Assembly: GCF_023898315.1 (NCBI RefSeq)
Contig: NC_064622.1
Coordinates: forward strand, 357,907,234 to 357,971,233
From: Schistocerca nitens
Lineage: Eukaryota; Arthropoda; Insecta; Orthoptera; Acrididae
Direction of reading: 5' to 3'
Length of the DNA stretch: 64,000 nucleotides
Both the position numbers and the translations under genes were made by a program. Under the pieces are notes generated by a model. That model was not told the DNA's origin. It did not search any database and worked only from the letters and a program-made list of their open reading frames with translations. This document shows, in pieces, positions 1 through 10,605 of the stretch. The number at the start of each line of letters is the position of its first letter. Position 1 is the first letter of the stretch.

Positions 1-1487
1 GGTGGTGACTTTAATCTTCCCTCGATATGTTGGCAAAAATGCATGTTTAAAGTCGGCGGTAGACATTAAACATCGCCCGGAATGCGTTTTCAGAAAATTT
101 TATTGAACAATTAGTTCAGTAGACCTCTCGAAGTGTAAAATCAGTAAGTGAGTCAATATCATCTATTAATTCTCTCAGCGACTACACCGGCACCGAAACG
201 GAAGGCCAAATACTGAATTCGGTCTTCCGAAGTTGTTTCACCGCGGAAGATCGTAACACTGTCCCTCCTTCCAATCGTCGTGCGAACGTCGAAATGACAG
301 ATATTGAGATAGCCGATCGTGGAATTGAAAAGCAGCTACAATCGCTTAGTAGTGGAAAGGCTTCAGGACCGATGAGACACCTATAAGATTCAATAAAGAT
401 TTTGCGTAAGAACTTGCTCCCCTTCTAGTAGTAATTTATCGTAGATCGCTTGAGCAACGAAAGGTACCTAACGACTGGAAAAAAGCGCAGGTCATTCCAT
501 TTTTCAAGAAAGGCCGTAAGACAGATCTACACAATTATAGACCTATATCGTTGACGTCAATCTGTTGTAGAATTATGGACCATGTTTTATGCTCTTGGAA
601 AGTGAACATCTCCTCTATAAAAATCAACACGGATTCCGCAAACAGAGATCCTGCGAAACTCAGCTCACTCTGTTCCTCCATGAGACCCACAGCGCAGTGG
701 ACAACGGCGCTCCGGTTGATGCTGTGTTCCTTGACTTCAGTAAGGCATCTGACACCGTCCTGCGTTGCCGTTTAATGAAAAAAATACGAGCTTACGGAGT
801 ATCGGAGCAGACCTACATAGGAAAAGAAATCCACTACTGTACAGCTACACAATTGATAACAAACAGCTTGAGACAGCGTCGGCCGTAAAATATATAGGCG
901 TAACTACCCAGAGCGACCGTAAGCGGAATGACCATATAAAACAGATAGTGGAACAATCAGACACCGGACTCAGATTCATCGGAAGAACCTTAAGGAAATG
1001 TAACTTATCGACGAAGGAAATGGCTTATAAAGCGCTTGTTCGCCCGATTCTTGAGTCTTGTTCATCTATCTGGGATCCCTATCACGTAAGACTGATAGAA
1101 GAGATAGAGAAGTTCTAACGAAGAGCGGCGCGTTTCGTCACGGGCTTGTTTAGCTAGCGAGAGAGCGTTACAGAGATGCTAAACAAACTCCACTGGCAGA
1201 CATTACAAGACAAGCGTTGTGCATCACGGAGAGATTTACTATTGAAATTTCGGGACAGCACTTTCCAGGAGGAGTCAGAAAACATACTACATCTTGCGTA
1301 TTGACCACGAGGAGAAAATTCGAGAAATTAGAGCCAATACAGAAGCTTACAGACAATCAGTCTTCCCACGCACTATTCGCGAATGGAACAGGGTTGGAGG
1401 GATCAGATAGTGGTACAAATACCCTCCGCCACACACTGTTAGGTGGCTTGCGGAATATGATGTAGATGTAGATGATGTAAATTCACT
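1..1487 (+). mobile_element. CR1-like LINE, decayed, cut by window edge
   Basis: The first bases encode GGDFNLP, the end of an apurinic-type endonuclease domain in non-LTR retrotransposons. A reverse-transcriptase (RT) region follows from about 430, and the 3' tail at about 1459-1478 is built of TGTAGA units. The order endonuclease, RT, short tail repeat matches CR1/Jockey-type LINEs. The stretch from about 360 to 590 is shortened and frame-shifted compared with a full RT. A second LINE tail at 63504 has the same repeat unit in reverse. The family assignment is from memory. Confidence 0.8.
589..1118 (+). pseudogene. reverse transcriptase fragment of CR1-like LINE
   Basis: Two overlapping frames carry RT remains. 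The first (589-888) has HGFRKQRSCETQL followed by DAVFLDFSKASDTV, the fingers region and palm motif A, where FSKAFDTV is usual. The second (765-1118) has VKYIGVTTQSD and ALVRPILESCSSIWDPY, the C-terminal thumb/connection region. The catalytic F-A-D-D block between them is deleted. Related C-terminal sequence continues in broken frames to about 1355. It is a dead fragment with no function of its own. Confidence 0.8.
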
Positions 1488-1517
1488 TATTTGCAGCAAA
1501 CAGTCCTGAGCAAATAG

Positions 1518-2096
1518 TATGAAACGTCCCCTTTTGAACAATTATACACGACTGTGCTTAAACTGACACAATATTTTTAGCGCAACGCAATCTGACTCTC
1601 AATAATCCCTACAAAAGAATGGCCCTGACTAACATTAACCTATACCTTTCACAAATCACTTACCTCACAAAAATCTTCGTTACTCGAACTACTGCAATAC
1701 AGCGAGCGCCACTACTGCCAGCTAAATAAAAGATTCAAACTACGGAAGGCACTAACTACTGACAGGCATAGTTAGCAAATGAAAGATTTTAATAGAGAAC
1801 AAACAATGTATTTACCTTAATAGTGTTGAAAACTCATAATATACATAGCAGGTCATGACATCCAGTCTTACAAATTTCAAAACTCCGCCATCTCTCTCCC
1901 CACATCCACCACTGCTGGCGGCTCACCTCCAACTGCGCAACGCTACGCGCTGTTAACATCCAGCTGCCGCTGCCCTACACTACAATGGCAGACAACAATG
2001 CAAACTAGCCACAGACTGCACACAGCACAGCCAGTGATTTTCCTACAGAGCGCTACGTAACGTTGCCAATAAGAAAACATAAACAGCCTACTTACA
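1518..2096. repeat. putative solo LTR-like repeat
   Basis: This stretch starts (T)ATGAAACGTCCCC and ends CTACTTACA. It has no coding potential and is flanked by the 4-bp direct repeat ATAG (1514-1517 and 2097-2100). I recognise it from memory as an abundant locust repeat. TG...CA-like ends plus a short TSD suggest a solo LTR, but the ends are ambiguous by a few bases. A non-autonomous element is an alternative. Confidence 0.5.
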
Positions 2097-2247
2097 ATAG
2101 GAAGCATCATGACAGATACAGGGGTTAGTGACCCACGAGGTGGTTGTAGCGAGACAAAATAACGTAACATCAAAACCCACCAAAAAACGCGAAATACATC
2201 TATTTAAAAAAGCAGATACAATTCACTCGACACCTTCCTAAGGCTAG

Positions 2248-2350
2248 GCGCAAATTGAGAAGCGTATAGCACGTGTGACGTGACACGACACTACAGCGCG
2301 ACACGCACGTGCCGCACGGGTCACGCGGATCCAGCGCATATTGCGACGCG
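2248..2350 (+). repeat. subterminal 17-bp motif pair, left arm
   Basis: GCGCAAATTGAGAAGCG lies at 2248-2264 and GCGCATATTGCGACGCG at 2334-2350, 86 bp apart start to start. Mirrored copies occur in the right arm of the same element. Repeats arranged like this often bind transposase; that role is inference. Confidence 0.6.
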
Positions 2351-4610
2351 TACACCATACTTCGCACGCACCGACTGGCGACGCTCTGCGCTGACTGAAG
2401 CGCGCCCAACCTCTTATTTTTCTCAAACGATTTTACAGAGACTATTCTCTGAAAATATATGATTTTTGCCTTACTTGTAGCGTTATATGTCAGCTTCGTG
2501 CCCATCACCTCGCTAATGACCAATCTCATTGTGATGTACACGTTTTAGTAAGACACTACGCAAAACCCAAAAAGTTTGCAACGAAAATTAGGGGTCGCTA
2601 TGATTTTGCGTTTGGTGCGTATTACACCATATGTTGCTGCGTATCAAATTTAGCTAACATGATGAATTTTTGTTTAGACTTGGGGGAGATCTCTATCTGC
2701 CTCCGATCTCGAGAAAATGGATCCCATGTAGCGCGCTCACTTCCGATCTCACGCTCGCGAGAATGAAATACTCGCAACATCTCTTGTATCTCCTAAACCG
2801 CTCGAGACATCGAAACGAAAGTTTGGCGAATGATAGCACACAAGGAGGAGAGTGTTTTGCCAATTATTAAACACACGGAACTTTCTTATCTATGGCGATA
2901 TATCACTACTTATACTTCTTTTTTTATTTATTTCACTGCAGTGACTGTAATTTTTTAAGTTATCGACAGCTAGCGAAACAAAAGCTTCCTAGTATGAAAT
3001 TAAACATGAAATTTCTTTTTTTATGTTACTGCAAACCGATACTATGAGGTTTTTCGTAAGCTATTGAGCTCTGTAATTGCCAATTACTTGTTTAATGAGG
3101 CCCTACGTTTCGGAATTCTGTCTCAATAGCTGCTGTGAGATGAGTTTGGCAAATTACATTGTGACAAAGGAAGTACAATTAAACCAGTCACCAAGAAAAA
3201 TGTGGCCTTTACTCATAAATGGTGATGCTTCTTCGAATGAGAAAAGGTTAACAACTCACACAAAAACAGATTGGCAATTCTGTTGGAATTTTGGTGGAAT
3301 CCCCGTAACCCATGGCATTTTTAACACTGAGTGACGGGAATGGAAACTTACCAAAGGATTTTATTCCTTCTCTCGATCTGAGCAGTATTAAAATAATGAC
3401 GAGCGTTTCTTCAGGCGGAATGATAGGCACATGCCAGATACTGTTTACTCACCTAGGGCTTGCCAAACTCACAATGCGTGATCGCGAAAAAATAGTTGTT
3501 ATTCAGAAAAATAAACAATTGCTCTGTCGCACGACACAATGGTCAGTGTATTGTCAGCAACGGAGGATAATGCTCGCGACAGGAATGCACAAGCTAGCCA
3601 AGTGTGCCTTGTGAGATGGAGTTAAAAAAACATTGTCATGAAAGTAGATCTGCCTTTGTCAGCAGCAATTTTCAACAAATTAAATATATCTAATCATAAC
3701 ACTCTTTTAGGATATTCCTACTTTCGTAATAATACCGACCATTTTCTTCATTTGTGTAGCCTGTTGTTGTATAATTAGTTTATTAATGCTGATAATGTCC
3801 ATGCAACAATTGAAATGCTTTTTCTCATCACAGCGAACCAATTAAAACATTGTTATTTGTGACTGCTTTTCGACTGTTTCTAGCTTGCAGTGGAAATATG
3901 TTGTTCACATGCATGTAGTACAGTGTGTCGTATTAAATTATTAGATACATATCAGAGTAATCACAGTGAAACTTATATACTTCATATCTTGGACGCTTTT
4001 TACCACAAGAACAAAGGGATCACACGTGTGGAGATTATCCCTTTCAAAAATTTTGTAACAGATCGTACAGATACGCTAGCATACCAGGCAGCGAGAATAT
4101 AACCTTACTTTACTTTCCTGCCTTGATTCTTAATCACATGATTTTATAATATTCCTTGCTTCCTTATTCACTACCCTGTGTCCCTTCTTGCGATCTGAAA
4201 ACATCACGGAGGCATATGGTGCAATTCCAGCGGCCAATGGCTCATCAGTTACTGAAGTATACATTTTTCTTGACAGAAGAAAAACAAAACAAAACTATGC
4301 AGATATAAATAACAGAAAAGTATAACGTGCTAACGAAGAAAGCTGGAGCGTTGAAATGGCGAAAAACGGAACACTACCCAAAGGCAATAAAATTCGGTAC
4401 ACAGTAAGGCAAAATTTATCGTATGGGCAATACTACCACTGCTGATATGCGCCGTTCCGATGTGAGCATATGGCTGAGCTACTTTTCCGCTCCCCTCCTA
4501 AAATTTCCCACGATGCTAGCGAGGCAAGCGCGACGCGAGGCGCGAGAAACTGTGCCTCAATCACAACGCCGCGCGACCTGGTGCAGGCGCGTGTCGCGTC
4601 CCAGTCGCGT

Positions 4611-4710
4611 CGCGTCGCAATTTGCGCGGTCACATTTGAACCTGTGATGTTACAAAAACGCGCGCTGTGCTGCGTCGCGCCACACGCGCTATACGCGTCT
4701 CAATTTGCGC
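4611..4710 (-). repeat. subterminal 17-bp motif pair, right arm
   Basis: CGCGTCGCAATTTGCGC lies at 4611-4627 and CGCGTCTCAATTTGCGC at 4694-4710, 83 bp apart. They are reverse complements of the left-arm motifs, which makes the arms symmetrical. Confidence 0.6.
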
Positions 4711-4720
4711 CTAGCCTAAG

Positions 4721-4965
4721 ACCGGACGACGTGGCGCAGTGGTTAGCGCATCGGACTCGCATTCCGAAGGACGACGGTTCAACCCCGCGTCCGGTCATAC
4801 TGATTTGGGTTTTCCCCATATCGCTTCAGGCAAATGCCGGGATGGTTCCTTTGAAAGGACATAGCCGCTTTCCTTCCCTATCTTTCCTTAATATGAGGTC
4901 GTGTTTCGTCTCGCATGATCTGGATGTCAACGGGACGTTAAACCCTAATCTTCTTTGCTTCCTGT
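4721..4965 (+). mobile_element. tRNA-derived SINE, type A
   Basis: The tRNA-like head has an A box at TGGCGCAGTGGTTAGC and a B box at GGTTCAACCCC. The body contains the stretch AAATGCCGGGATGGTTCC. The same family occurs in reverse at 35625-35856 and 42982-43148. It would be transcribed by RNA polymerase III and moved by a LINE. It abuts the right end of the TIR element exactly. Confidence 0.85.
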
Positions 4966-4979
4966 CTTTGTAAGAGGCG

Positions 4980-5843
4980 GTTTCCACTTCTTCCAGTCAG
5001 ACTCTGCAAGTGTAGCCCAGATGTGATATACATTCAAAGAAATAGTATCGACGGCAAATTGAGAGACATATACCAAATAAATTAATAAGGGATGGTGCTG
5101 ATCCCTCTTGGTACAAAAAACAGACCAAAACACTGTTGCGGAGGCAACGAAAAAAGCACATAAAATTTCAAAGAACATAAAACCCTAAACATTGGCAAAG
5201 ATTTACAGAAGCCCGAAACTTAGCGCGAACTCCAATGCTAGGTATTTTTAATATTTCCAAAACGAAGCTATGTCGCGAAACCTGGCAGAAAATCCAGAGA
5301 GATTGTGGTCGGATGTAAAGTGCACGAACGGAAAGACACAATCAATACCCTGACTGCCCGATAACAATGGTGATATTACAGATGACAAAGCCACTAAAGT
5401 AGAGTTACTAAAAGCGGTAAGCCAATACCCCTTCACCAAAGTGGACGAAGTAAATATTCCTGGATTCAAATCAAGAACAGCTGCCAACATGAGTAACTTA
5501 GAAATATATTTCCTCGGCGCAGCAAAACAGCTTAAATAAACGCAGTGACTCTGGTCTAGATTGTGTACCAGTCAGGCTCCTTTCAGAGTATGCGGATACA
5601 GTAGTTATAATCGTACACAACCACTCGCTTGTCGAAAAATCCACTCCTAAAGACTGGAAAGTTGCACAAGTCACATCAATATCCAAGAAAGGAAATTCGA
5701 GTAAGCCGTGAATTATAGACCCATATCGCCAACGTCGATTTGCAGTAGGATTTTCGAACATTGTGGGTTACTTCGAAGAAAATGACTTATTGACAAACAG
5801 CCAACACGGATTCAGAAAATATCGTTCTTATGAAATTCAACTG
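4980..5843 (+). mobile_element. CR1-like LINE fragment (linker and RT start)
   Basis: Broken frames give the endonuclease-to-RT linker, then RT fingers sequence (5640-5840) including a stretch like KDWKVAQVTSISKKG and NSQHGFRKYRSYEIQL. These match the RT region of the fragment at 1-1118. The element ends abruptly where an RTE-like LINE enters in the opposite direction at 5843. There are multiple stops and no intact ORF. Confidence 0.75.
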
Positions 5844-6938
5844 TTGTTGTTGTTGTGGTTTTCAATCGAGAGACTGGTTTGATGCAGCTCTCCATGCTAC
5901 TCTATCCTGTGCAAGCTTCTTCATTTCCCAGTACCTACTTCAACCTGCATCCGTCTGAATCTGCTTAATGTATTCATCTCTTGGTCTCTCTCTACAATTT
6001 TTACCCTCCACGCTGCCCTCCAATACTAAACTGGTGATCCCTTGATGCCTCAGAACATGTGCTACCAACCGATCCCTTCTTCTAGTCAAGTTGTGCCACA
6101 AATTTCTCTTCTCCCCATTTCTATTCAATACCTCCTCATTAGTTATGTGATCTACCCATCTAATCTTCAGCATTCTTCTGTAGCACCACATTTCTAAAGT
6201 TTCTATTCTCTTCTTGTCAGAGCTATTTATCGTCCACGTTTCACTTCCATACATGGCTACACTCCATACAAATACTTTCAGAAACGACTTCCTGACACTT
6301 AAATCTATACTCGATGTTAACAAATTTCTCTTCTTCAGAAACGCTTTCCTTACCATTGCCACTCTATATTTTATATCCTCTCTATTTCGACCACCTTTAG
6401 TTATTTTGCTCCCCAAATAGCAAAAGTCATCTACTACTTTAAGTGTCTCATTTCCTAATCTAATTCCCTCAGCATTACCCGAGTTAACTCGACTACATTC
6501 CATTATCCTCGTTTTCCTTTTGTTGATGTTCATCTTATATCCTCCTTTCAAGACACTGTCCATTCCATTCAACCTGTTCTTCCAAGTCCTTTGCGGTCTG
6601 TGACAGAATTACAATGTCATCGGCTAACCTCAAAGTTTTTATTTGTTCTCCATCGATTTTAATTCCTACTCCAAATTTTTCTTTTGTTTCCTTTACTGCT
6701 TTCTCAATATACAGATTGAGTAACATCGGGCAGAGGCTACAACCCTGTCTCACTCCCTTCACAACCACTGCTTCCCTTTCAAGTCCCTCGACTCTTGTAA
6801 CTGCCATCTGGTTTCTGTACAAATTGTAAATGGTCTTTCGATCCCTGTATTTTACCCCTGCCATCTTGAGAATTTGAAAGAGAGTATTCCAGTCAACATT
6901 GTCAAAAGCTTTCTCTAAGTCTACAAATGCTGTCAACT
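5843..6938 (-). mobile_element. RTE-like LINE, 5'-truncated
   Basis: On the minus strand this is the 3' half of an endonuclease-RT LINE. It ends in a run of GTT (5842-5856 on the plus strand, an AAC tail). It interrupts the CR1-like fragment upstream. The family resembles the insect LINEs often annotated as craniofacial development protein 2-like plus RT, and RTE-like is my best label. It is truncated just before the RT fingers. Confidence 0.85.
5940..6936 (-). pseudogene. RTE-like reverse transcriptase, C-terminal two thirds
   Basis: Two frames overlap at 6535-6572, so one frameshift separates them. The upstream frame has FVDLEKAFDNVDW (motif A), GVRQGCSLCPMLLNLYIE (motif B) and LADDIVIL (motif C, the catalytic Asp pair). 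The downstream frame has DFCYLGSKITKGG, YGSETWTI and EMWCYRRMLKIRWVDHI, typical of the C-terminal domain of this LINE group. The catalytic Asp residues survive, but the N-terminal endonuclease is missing, so it cannot act alone. Confidence 0.85.
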
Positions 6939-7044
6939 AGCAGTTTATTATATGCAAATTGAAGGTAGAGAGGGGAAGAAAAGGAAGGTGATATTACTAC
7001 TACCAGCTGCATTGGGGCATTACGCGGAATCAGCGGCGACGAGT

Positions 7045-7130
7045 GAAAATGCGTACTAGCCCAAGATTCGAAACCGGGACCTCCTGCTTATTACGTAAGT
7101 ACGTTAAGCACTGCGCCATGCGGGACACAG
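7045..7130 (-). repeat. tRNA-like SINE head
   Basis: Read on the minus strand, the sequence has an A-box-like CATGGCGCAGTGCTTAACG and a B-box-like GGTTTCGAATC, about 60 bp apart. It lies beside the 64-bp palindrome and is probably the head of a degenerate SINE. No functional tRNA is proposed. Confidence 0.5.
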
Positions 7131-7320
7131 CGTTGTTGCACCTGCACGGACTATATCGGCACGCCCCACGGCCGCTTCCCATTCCTATCGAGCGCCACCC
7201 ATCCACTGTCCCTGTTGCTATCCTCCATGTCAGCTCTCTGAGATTCCCTGTGGAAGTTGGACGTATTTGTTCATCCCACTGAAGAAGGTGGATCCATTCC
7301 TCAGCTAGGCCAATCAGATT

Positions 7321-7384
7321 ATATGAATGCGTGGTGTCTGTTCTTACGGACATGTCCGGAAGAACAGACACCACGCATTCATAT
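7321..7384. repeat. 64-bp near-perfect palindrome
   Basis: The sequence reads the same on both strands around a centre at 7352/7353 (TCCGGACATGTCCG-like core), with one mismatched pair (7346 against 7359). It could form a 32-bp hairpin with no loop. No gene overlaps it. Confidence 0.9.
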
Positions 7385-7389
7385 GTTTA

Positions 7390-8625
7390 CTCTCACGAAA
7401 TAATGAGTGCTATCGACAGAGGATGTTCAATTGATTTCATATTTTTATATTTACAGGAGGCTTTTGACACTGTTCCCCACAAGTGACTTCTAATCAAATT
7501 GCGTGCCTAGGGATCACCGTCTCAGTAGTGCGATTAGATTCGTGATTTCCTGCCAGAAAGCCCACAGCTTGAATGACGGACGGTAAATCGCCGAGTAAAA
7601 CAGAAGTAATGTTTGGCATTCTCCTAGGAAGTTTATGCTGTTTATAGTCCACATAAACGATTTAGGAGACAATTTGAGCAGCCCTCTTGAATTGTTTGCA
7701 GATGATGGTGTCATTTACAGTCGTATAAAGTCATCAGGTGGTTAAAACAAATTGCAAGACGCTTTAGCCAAGATATCTATATGGTTCGAAAAGCTGATAG
7801 TTGACTCTATATAACGAAAAGTGTGACACGTGAGTACAAAAGGAATCCACTAAATTTCCGCTGCAGGATAAAACACACAAATTTAAAGATTGTAAATTCA
7901 ACTAAATACTTAGGGATTACAACTACGAACTGGGACGATCACATAGAAAATGTTAAGGGGAAGCCGGCCGGGGTGGTCGAGCGCTTCTAGGCGCTACAGT
8001 CTGGAACCGCGCGACTGCTACGGTCGCAGGTTCGAATCCTGCCTCGGGCATGGATGTGTGTGCTGTTTAGGTTTAAGTAGTTCTAAGTTCTAGGGGACTG
8101 ATAACCACAGCAGTTAAGTCCCATAGTGCTCAGAGCCATTTCTTGTTGAGGGTAATGTAAACCAAATACTGCGATTTGTTTGGCAGAACACTAAGAAAGT
8201 GCAACAGATCTACTAAAGAGACTGGATGCATCACCCTTTTCCGCCCTCTTCTGCAGTATTGGTATGCGGTGTGGGATCCGCATCAGATAGGATTGCCCGA
8301 GGACATCGAAAAAGTTCAGGGAAGGGCACCTCGTCTCGTATGATCGCGTAACAGAGGAGAGTGTGCTATGGATCTGATACACGAACTGGGTTGCAAAGTC
8401 GATTTTCGTTGCGGAAAGATCATCTCATGAAATTTCAGTTACCAACTTCGTGGGGAGGAATGATCATCACAATAAAATAAGAGAAATCAGAGCTCGCCAC
8501 GGGAAGATTTAAGAGTTCATTTTTTCCGCACGCAGTTCGAGAGTGGAACTGTAGAGAAATACCTTGAAGATAGTTCGATGGCAGGCAGGCAGTTAATCGT
8601 GAATTGCAGAGTAACCTTCTAGATA
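7390..8625 (+). mobile_element. CR1-like LINE fragment (RT to 3' end), split by a SINE
   Basis: Broken frames from 7400 give RT motif A (EAFDTVPHK-like), then VHINDLGDNLSSPLELFADDGVIYS (motif C, F-A-D-D), then the C-terminal region with an LRPLLQYWYAVWDPHQI-like stretch at 8225-8290. A SINE sits inside at 7963-8143. The LINE ends near 8625 in AT-rich sequence. Stops and shifts are frequent, so it is an old copy. Confidence 0.75.
7963..8143 (+). mobile_element. tRNA-derived SINE, type B
   Basis: The head has GGGTGGTCGAGCGCTTC (A box) and GGTTCGAATCC (B box). The body has the common GTTCTAGGGGACTGATAACC and CATAGTGCTCAGAGCCATT. It is flanked by an imperfect 12-bp repeat, TGTTAAGGGGAA (7951-7962) and TGTTGAGGGTAA (8144-8155). 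The imperfect TSD implies an old insertion into the LINE. Confidence 0.9.
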
Positions 8626-9022
8626 TATAATATTCAAGTTTTTATATATGTATAGTACAGACAGTACAACATGATTAGCATATGGTGAAGGGAGAAAACG
8701 TGCGTTTTAATACAACTAACGTTGGAATTTTACGCCCTTCCGTTTTGTGTAGTGTGCAGATACGGTCGACAACTGTCTCTGAATCGCGCTGCGATCGCGT
8801 TTACTATGCTGAGGCACACGTGCCATCTGTACAAATCACATCGTTTCTGAGCATTCAGCTGCACGTTGAACTTAATTAATTTTATTTAATAAAATTGCAG
8901 CCAAATAGCCATGCACGTTGAACTCGGCACGCTCAACGTTGATGTTCGAAAGCACGGCCCGTGAGCAAGGCTTCACACACCGCTCCACGTGTTGCTTTTC
9001 GTGCTTTAAGACAACGATTTTC
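8626..9022. other. unassigned spacer
   Basis: There is no coding signal. The phrase GCACGTTGAACT occurs twice, at about 8861 and 8911, on either side of an A+T-rich stretch. Nothing else is recognised. Confidence 0.5.
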
Positions 9023-10379
9023 AAATACTAATCCGTAATGCCGATGACACCGCCTTCCTTGCCCTCGCCCCCACCTTGCAACGCTCCCAATGCCTTCTCC
9101 AATCCCATCTTGACCGGTTCACCGCTTGGTGCAACCAGTGGTTGCTCAAGGTCAATCCTTCCAAGACCCAGGCGATCATTGTAGGCAAAACCACCCCTTC
9201 CTTCCTTCTCCTCGACTTCTATACCACCATCTATGGCCGTCCTATCACCCTCACCCCCACCCTCAAGTACCTTGGTGTCACTCTTGACCGTCGCCTCTCC
9301 TGCACCCCCCATCTCCAGACAATCCAAGCCAAGGCACGCTCCTGCCTCCACCTCCTCAAGCTCCTTTCTGGCCGTACATGGGATCTGGACCCCTCCAGCA
9401 TCCTCCACACCTATAAATCCCTCATCCACCCTATCCTCTGCCACGCCCACCCTGCATGGACCTCCGCCCCTCCTACCTTTTACAAATCCCTTCAAATGCT
9501 TGGACGCCATGCGCTCCGCCTCGCCTATCGCATCCGTCTCCCCTCCCCCACATGGATCCTCTATGACCTTATTCCGTTCCCCACCTCCTCCTTTTCCTCG
9601 AATGGCTACGGATCCTCTACACCTCCCATAAACTTGATCTCCCTCACCCGCTTGTCTCTCCCATCCTTTCCCACCCCTGTCCGCTACAGTGCCTGTATTT
9701 CCACGTCCCACCTGCTCTCCATCTCTCCACTCTCCATACCCTCTCCCAAGGTGGCTTCCACCAACTCCCTCTCCCTGGTGATGCCCTCATCCCCTCCATC
9801 TACCCCTCCTATCAACTTTGATACTCCCTATCCCCACCATGTGTTTCCTTAGGGCACCCTCTCTCCCTTCTCTCCCTCCTCCCTTCCTCCCTCCCTCCTC
9901 CCCCCGGGCTTCCTCTCCCCCGTACCTTCTTTCCTCCCCCTCCCATCTCCTCTGCCACTCGCATCTACACCCTCCCCTCTCCCTCCTACCTCACCTTTTC
10001 CCCTTTTGACAGGTCCCCGGACTCGCACACGTCATTCGCGCGCCGGAGATCATCGCCATCGGTTCTTTGTGTGTGCTGTCGTGTTAGGGCTTTAGTGTTT
10101 TCACCGCCCACGCTCCATCGTTCACATGTGTCGTTTCAGTCATCAATGTTCGTGTACAAATGCTAACGTGTTTTTTATTATGCTCCACCTGTGAACGGCT
10201 CCGTGTTTTTTACTCAAGTGTCTACTGTTTTTTGTCTAGCATTATGTTTTGTTTTTCTGTGTCTTCCTTGTGTCTATTTGTTCTATCTATGGCCGAAGAG
10301 CGGCGTAATATTGCCGCTGTTGGCCCACCTTTTGTGTAAGGTATTGCAATAACAAGAAAGAAAAAAATACTAATCCGTA
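9023..10379 (+). mobile_element. Jockey/I-type LINE, 5'-truncated, with TSD
   Basis: The element itself is 9038-10364, flanked by the 15-bp repeat AAATACTAATCCGTA (9023-9037 and 10365-10379). It starts within the RT domain (ADDTAFLALAPTL), runs through a C-terminal RT domain, and ends in a 3' untranslated region and an A-rich tail (AATAACAAGAAAGAAAAAAA). The coding strand is strikingly C/T-rich, unlike its surroundings. The perfect TSD implies a fairly young insertion. Confidence 0.9.
9038..9852 (+). pseudogene. Jockey/I-type reverse transcriptase, C-terminal part
   Basis: The open frame runs from the insertion boundary to a stop at 9852. It starts inside the RT palm with ADDTAFLAL (motif C, Y-A-D-D with the first residue lost at the truncation), then WCNQWLLKVNPSKTQAIIVG, LKYLGVTLDRRL, and KSLIHPILCHAHPAW. 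The length of about 270 codons is the usual C-terminal third of a LINE ORF2. No fingers or endonuclease are present, so it is non-functional, although the frame is clean to 9852. Confidence 0.85.
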
Positions 10380-10529
10380 GATAATTAAACAAGAAATCTG
10401 ACAAATGCGCAATCAAAAGTATCCTAAAACTACAGTTGTACCTTTCACAGGACCGACACTAATATCGTTCATTAGATGAATGCAGTACAATTGCAAGCGT
10501 TAACTTGGTAACCATTATCTTCACGATGG

Positions 10530-10605
10530 TCTTTTCAGCAATTTATCGTAGATCGTTGGAGCAACGAAGAATACTTAGTGGTTGGGACAAAGCACAGTTC
10601 ACTGC
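10530..10605 (+). repeat. short CR1-like RT fragment
   Basis: The stretch encoding IYRRSLEQRRI resembles positions 431-497 of the first LINE in this window (same FIVDRLSNER-type region). Only about 75 bp are recognisable. The rest, up to 10820, is unassigned. Confidence 0.5.

Larger units (their letters stand above)
2238..4720. mobile_element. 2.5-kb non-autonomous TIR element
   Basis: The left end (2238, CTAAGGCTAGGCGCAAATTG) is the reverse complement, with one mismatch in the first ten bases, of the right end at 4720. Both arms are about 200 bp long and unusually rich in CpG and ACGCG. A 17-bp motif GCGCAAATTGMGACGCG lies at the very end of each arm and again about 85 bp inward. The interior (about 2420-4480) is AT-rich and shows no transposase. 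No clear TSD is visible, because a SINE abuts the right end. The superfamily is not recognised. Confidence 0.65.

Noticed and set aside
4735-4795. A possible tRNA gene (A and B boxes with tRNA-like spacing)
   Set aside because: It is the head of a SINE with a body repeated elsewhere in the window; no acceptor stem pairing or discrete 3' end was found.
4490-4973. Long open frames in the CpG-rich arm of the TIR element
   Set aside because: Stop-poor frames arise from GC-rich repeats; no domain is seen, and the mirror arm shows the same effect.
9028-9711. A long minus-strand open frame of 227 codons, glycine-rich
   Set aside because: It is the antisense shadow of the C-rich LINE reverse transcriptase; glycine and glutamate richness follows from the composition.
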